A DNA stretch of 5,074 nucleotides, taken from NCBI GenBank assembly GCA_002329385.1, contig DCTR01000043.1, positions 1 to 5,074 of the forward strand, in the 5' to 3' direction. The position numbers were made by a program, and so were the translations under genes. This stretch comes from Candidatus Shapirobacteria bacterium UBA1435. GTDB lineage: Bacteria > Patescibacteriota > Microgenomatia > UBA12405. Below the pieces are notes generated by a model, which worked only from the letters and a program-made list of their open reading frames with translations, ran no database searches and was not told where the DNA came from. Shown here in pieces: positions 5,009-5,074 of the stretch. Numbering within the stretch: position 1 is the stretch's first letter; every line of letters starts with the position of its first letter.

Positions 5009-5074
5009 AACGAAGAAGCACGCCGAATGTTTAATATTTGCGTCTTCCAAATTTCATAATCATCAAGGTTAATG

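Noticed and set aside
5065..5074. Possible start of a divergent + strand gene (AAGG then ATG) at the right edge
   Set aside because: Only the start codon would be in the window, and the spacing of three bases is too short for a good ribosome site.
5009..5074. Promoter for the cohesin/dockerin-like gene (TTGATG and TATTAA on the minus strand)
   Set aside because: The two boxes are 24 bases apart, too far for one sigma70-type promoter, and other pairings match poorly.

Overview
The window looks like chromosomal DNA of a small-genome bacterium of the Candidate Phyla Radiation (Patescibacteria), most like a Microgenomates-type lineage. This is inferred from gene content and style: a single-polypeptide cohesin/dockerin-like protein with a Pro/Thr linker, several short one-helix 'anchor plus small domain' proteins, very tight packing, and few Shine-Dalgarno sites. 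There is no rRNA or other taxonomic marker. The only housekeeping gene is dnaN. I see no tRNA, CRISPR array, insertion sequence or phage gene, and no gene-free stretch longer than about 70 bases.

Left block (2-2433, + strand): four tightly linked genes, probably one operon. The first, cut by the left edge, has a glycine-rich hydrophobic region followed by an intact M23 (LytM-type) metallopeptidase domain. The next two are unrecognised proteins with one N-terminal helix each; their N-terminal segments resemble each other ([NK]F[LF]K[KR]YQ plus helix). The fourth is a small predicted lipoprotein with an OB-fold-like domain. Junctions are a 10-base overlap, a 1-base gap and a 4-base overlap. A hydrolase, two anchored proteins and a lipoprotein together suggest a cell-envelope assembly, perhaps secretion- or pilus-like, but no ATPase or pilin is visible.

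Middle (2430-3548, - strand): dnaN, the DNA polymerase III beta sliding clamp, complete. It meets the lipoprotein gene tail to tail, with both stop codons inside one CTAG. Its upstream region (3549-3600) is shared with a divergent small gene (3601-3861, + strand) for a one-helix protein with a two-cysteine domain. Both starts sit where transcription itself may start, so both mRNAs may be leaderless.

Right block (3866-5008, - strand): a secreted or membrane-anchored protein with an N-terminal hydrophobic segment, a cohesin-like domain, a Pro/Thr linker, a second beta-rich region and a dockerin-like calcium-loop pair at the C-terminus. It converges on the small gene with only 4 bases between the stops.

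Across the sampled parts of the window the + strand carries more G than C whichever strand is coding. The two - strand genes are therefore pyrimidine-rich in their sense strand, with Ser/Thr/Leu-rich and Lys/Glu-poor proteins, while the + strand proteins are Lys/Glu/Gly-rich. This points to replication-linked strand asymmetry, with dnaN probably on the lagging strand.
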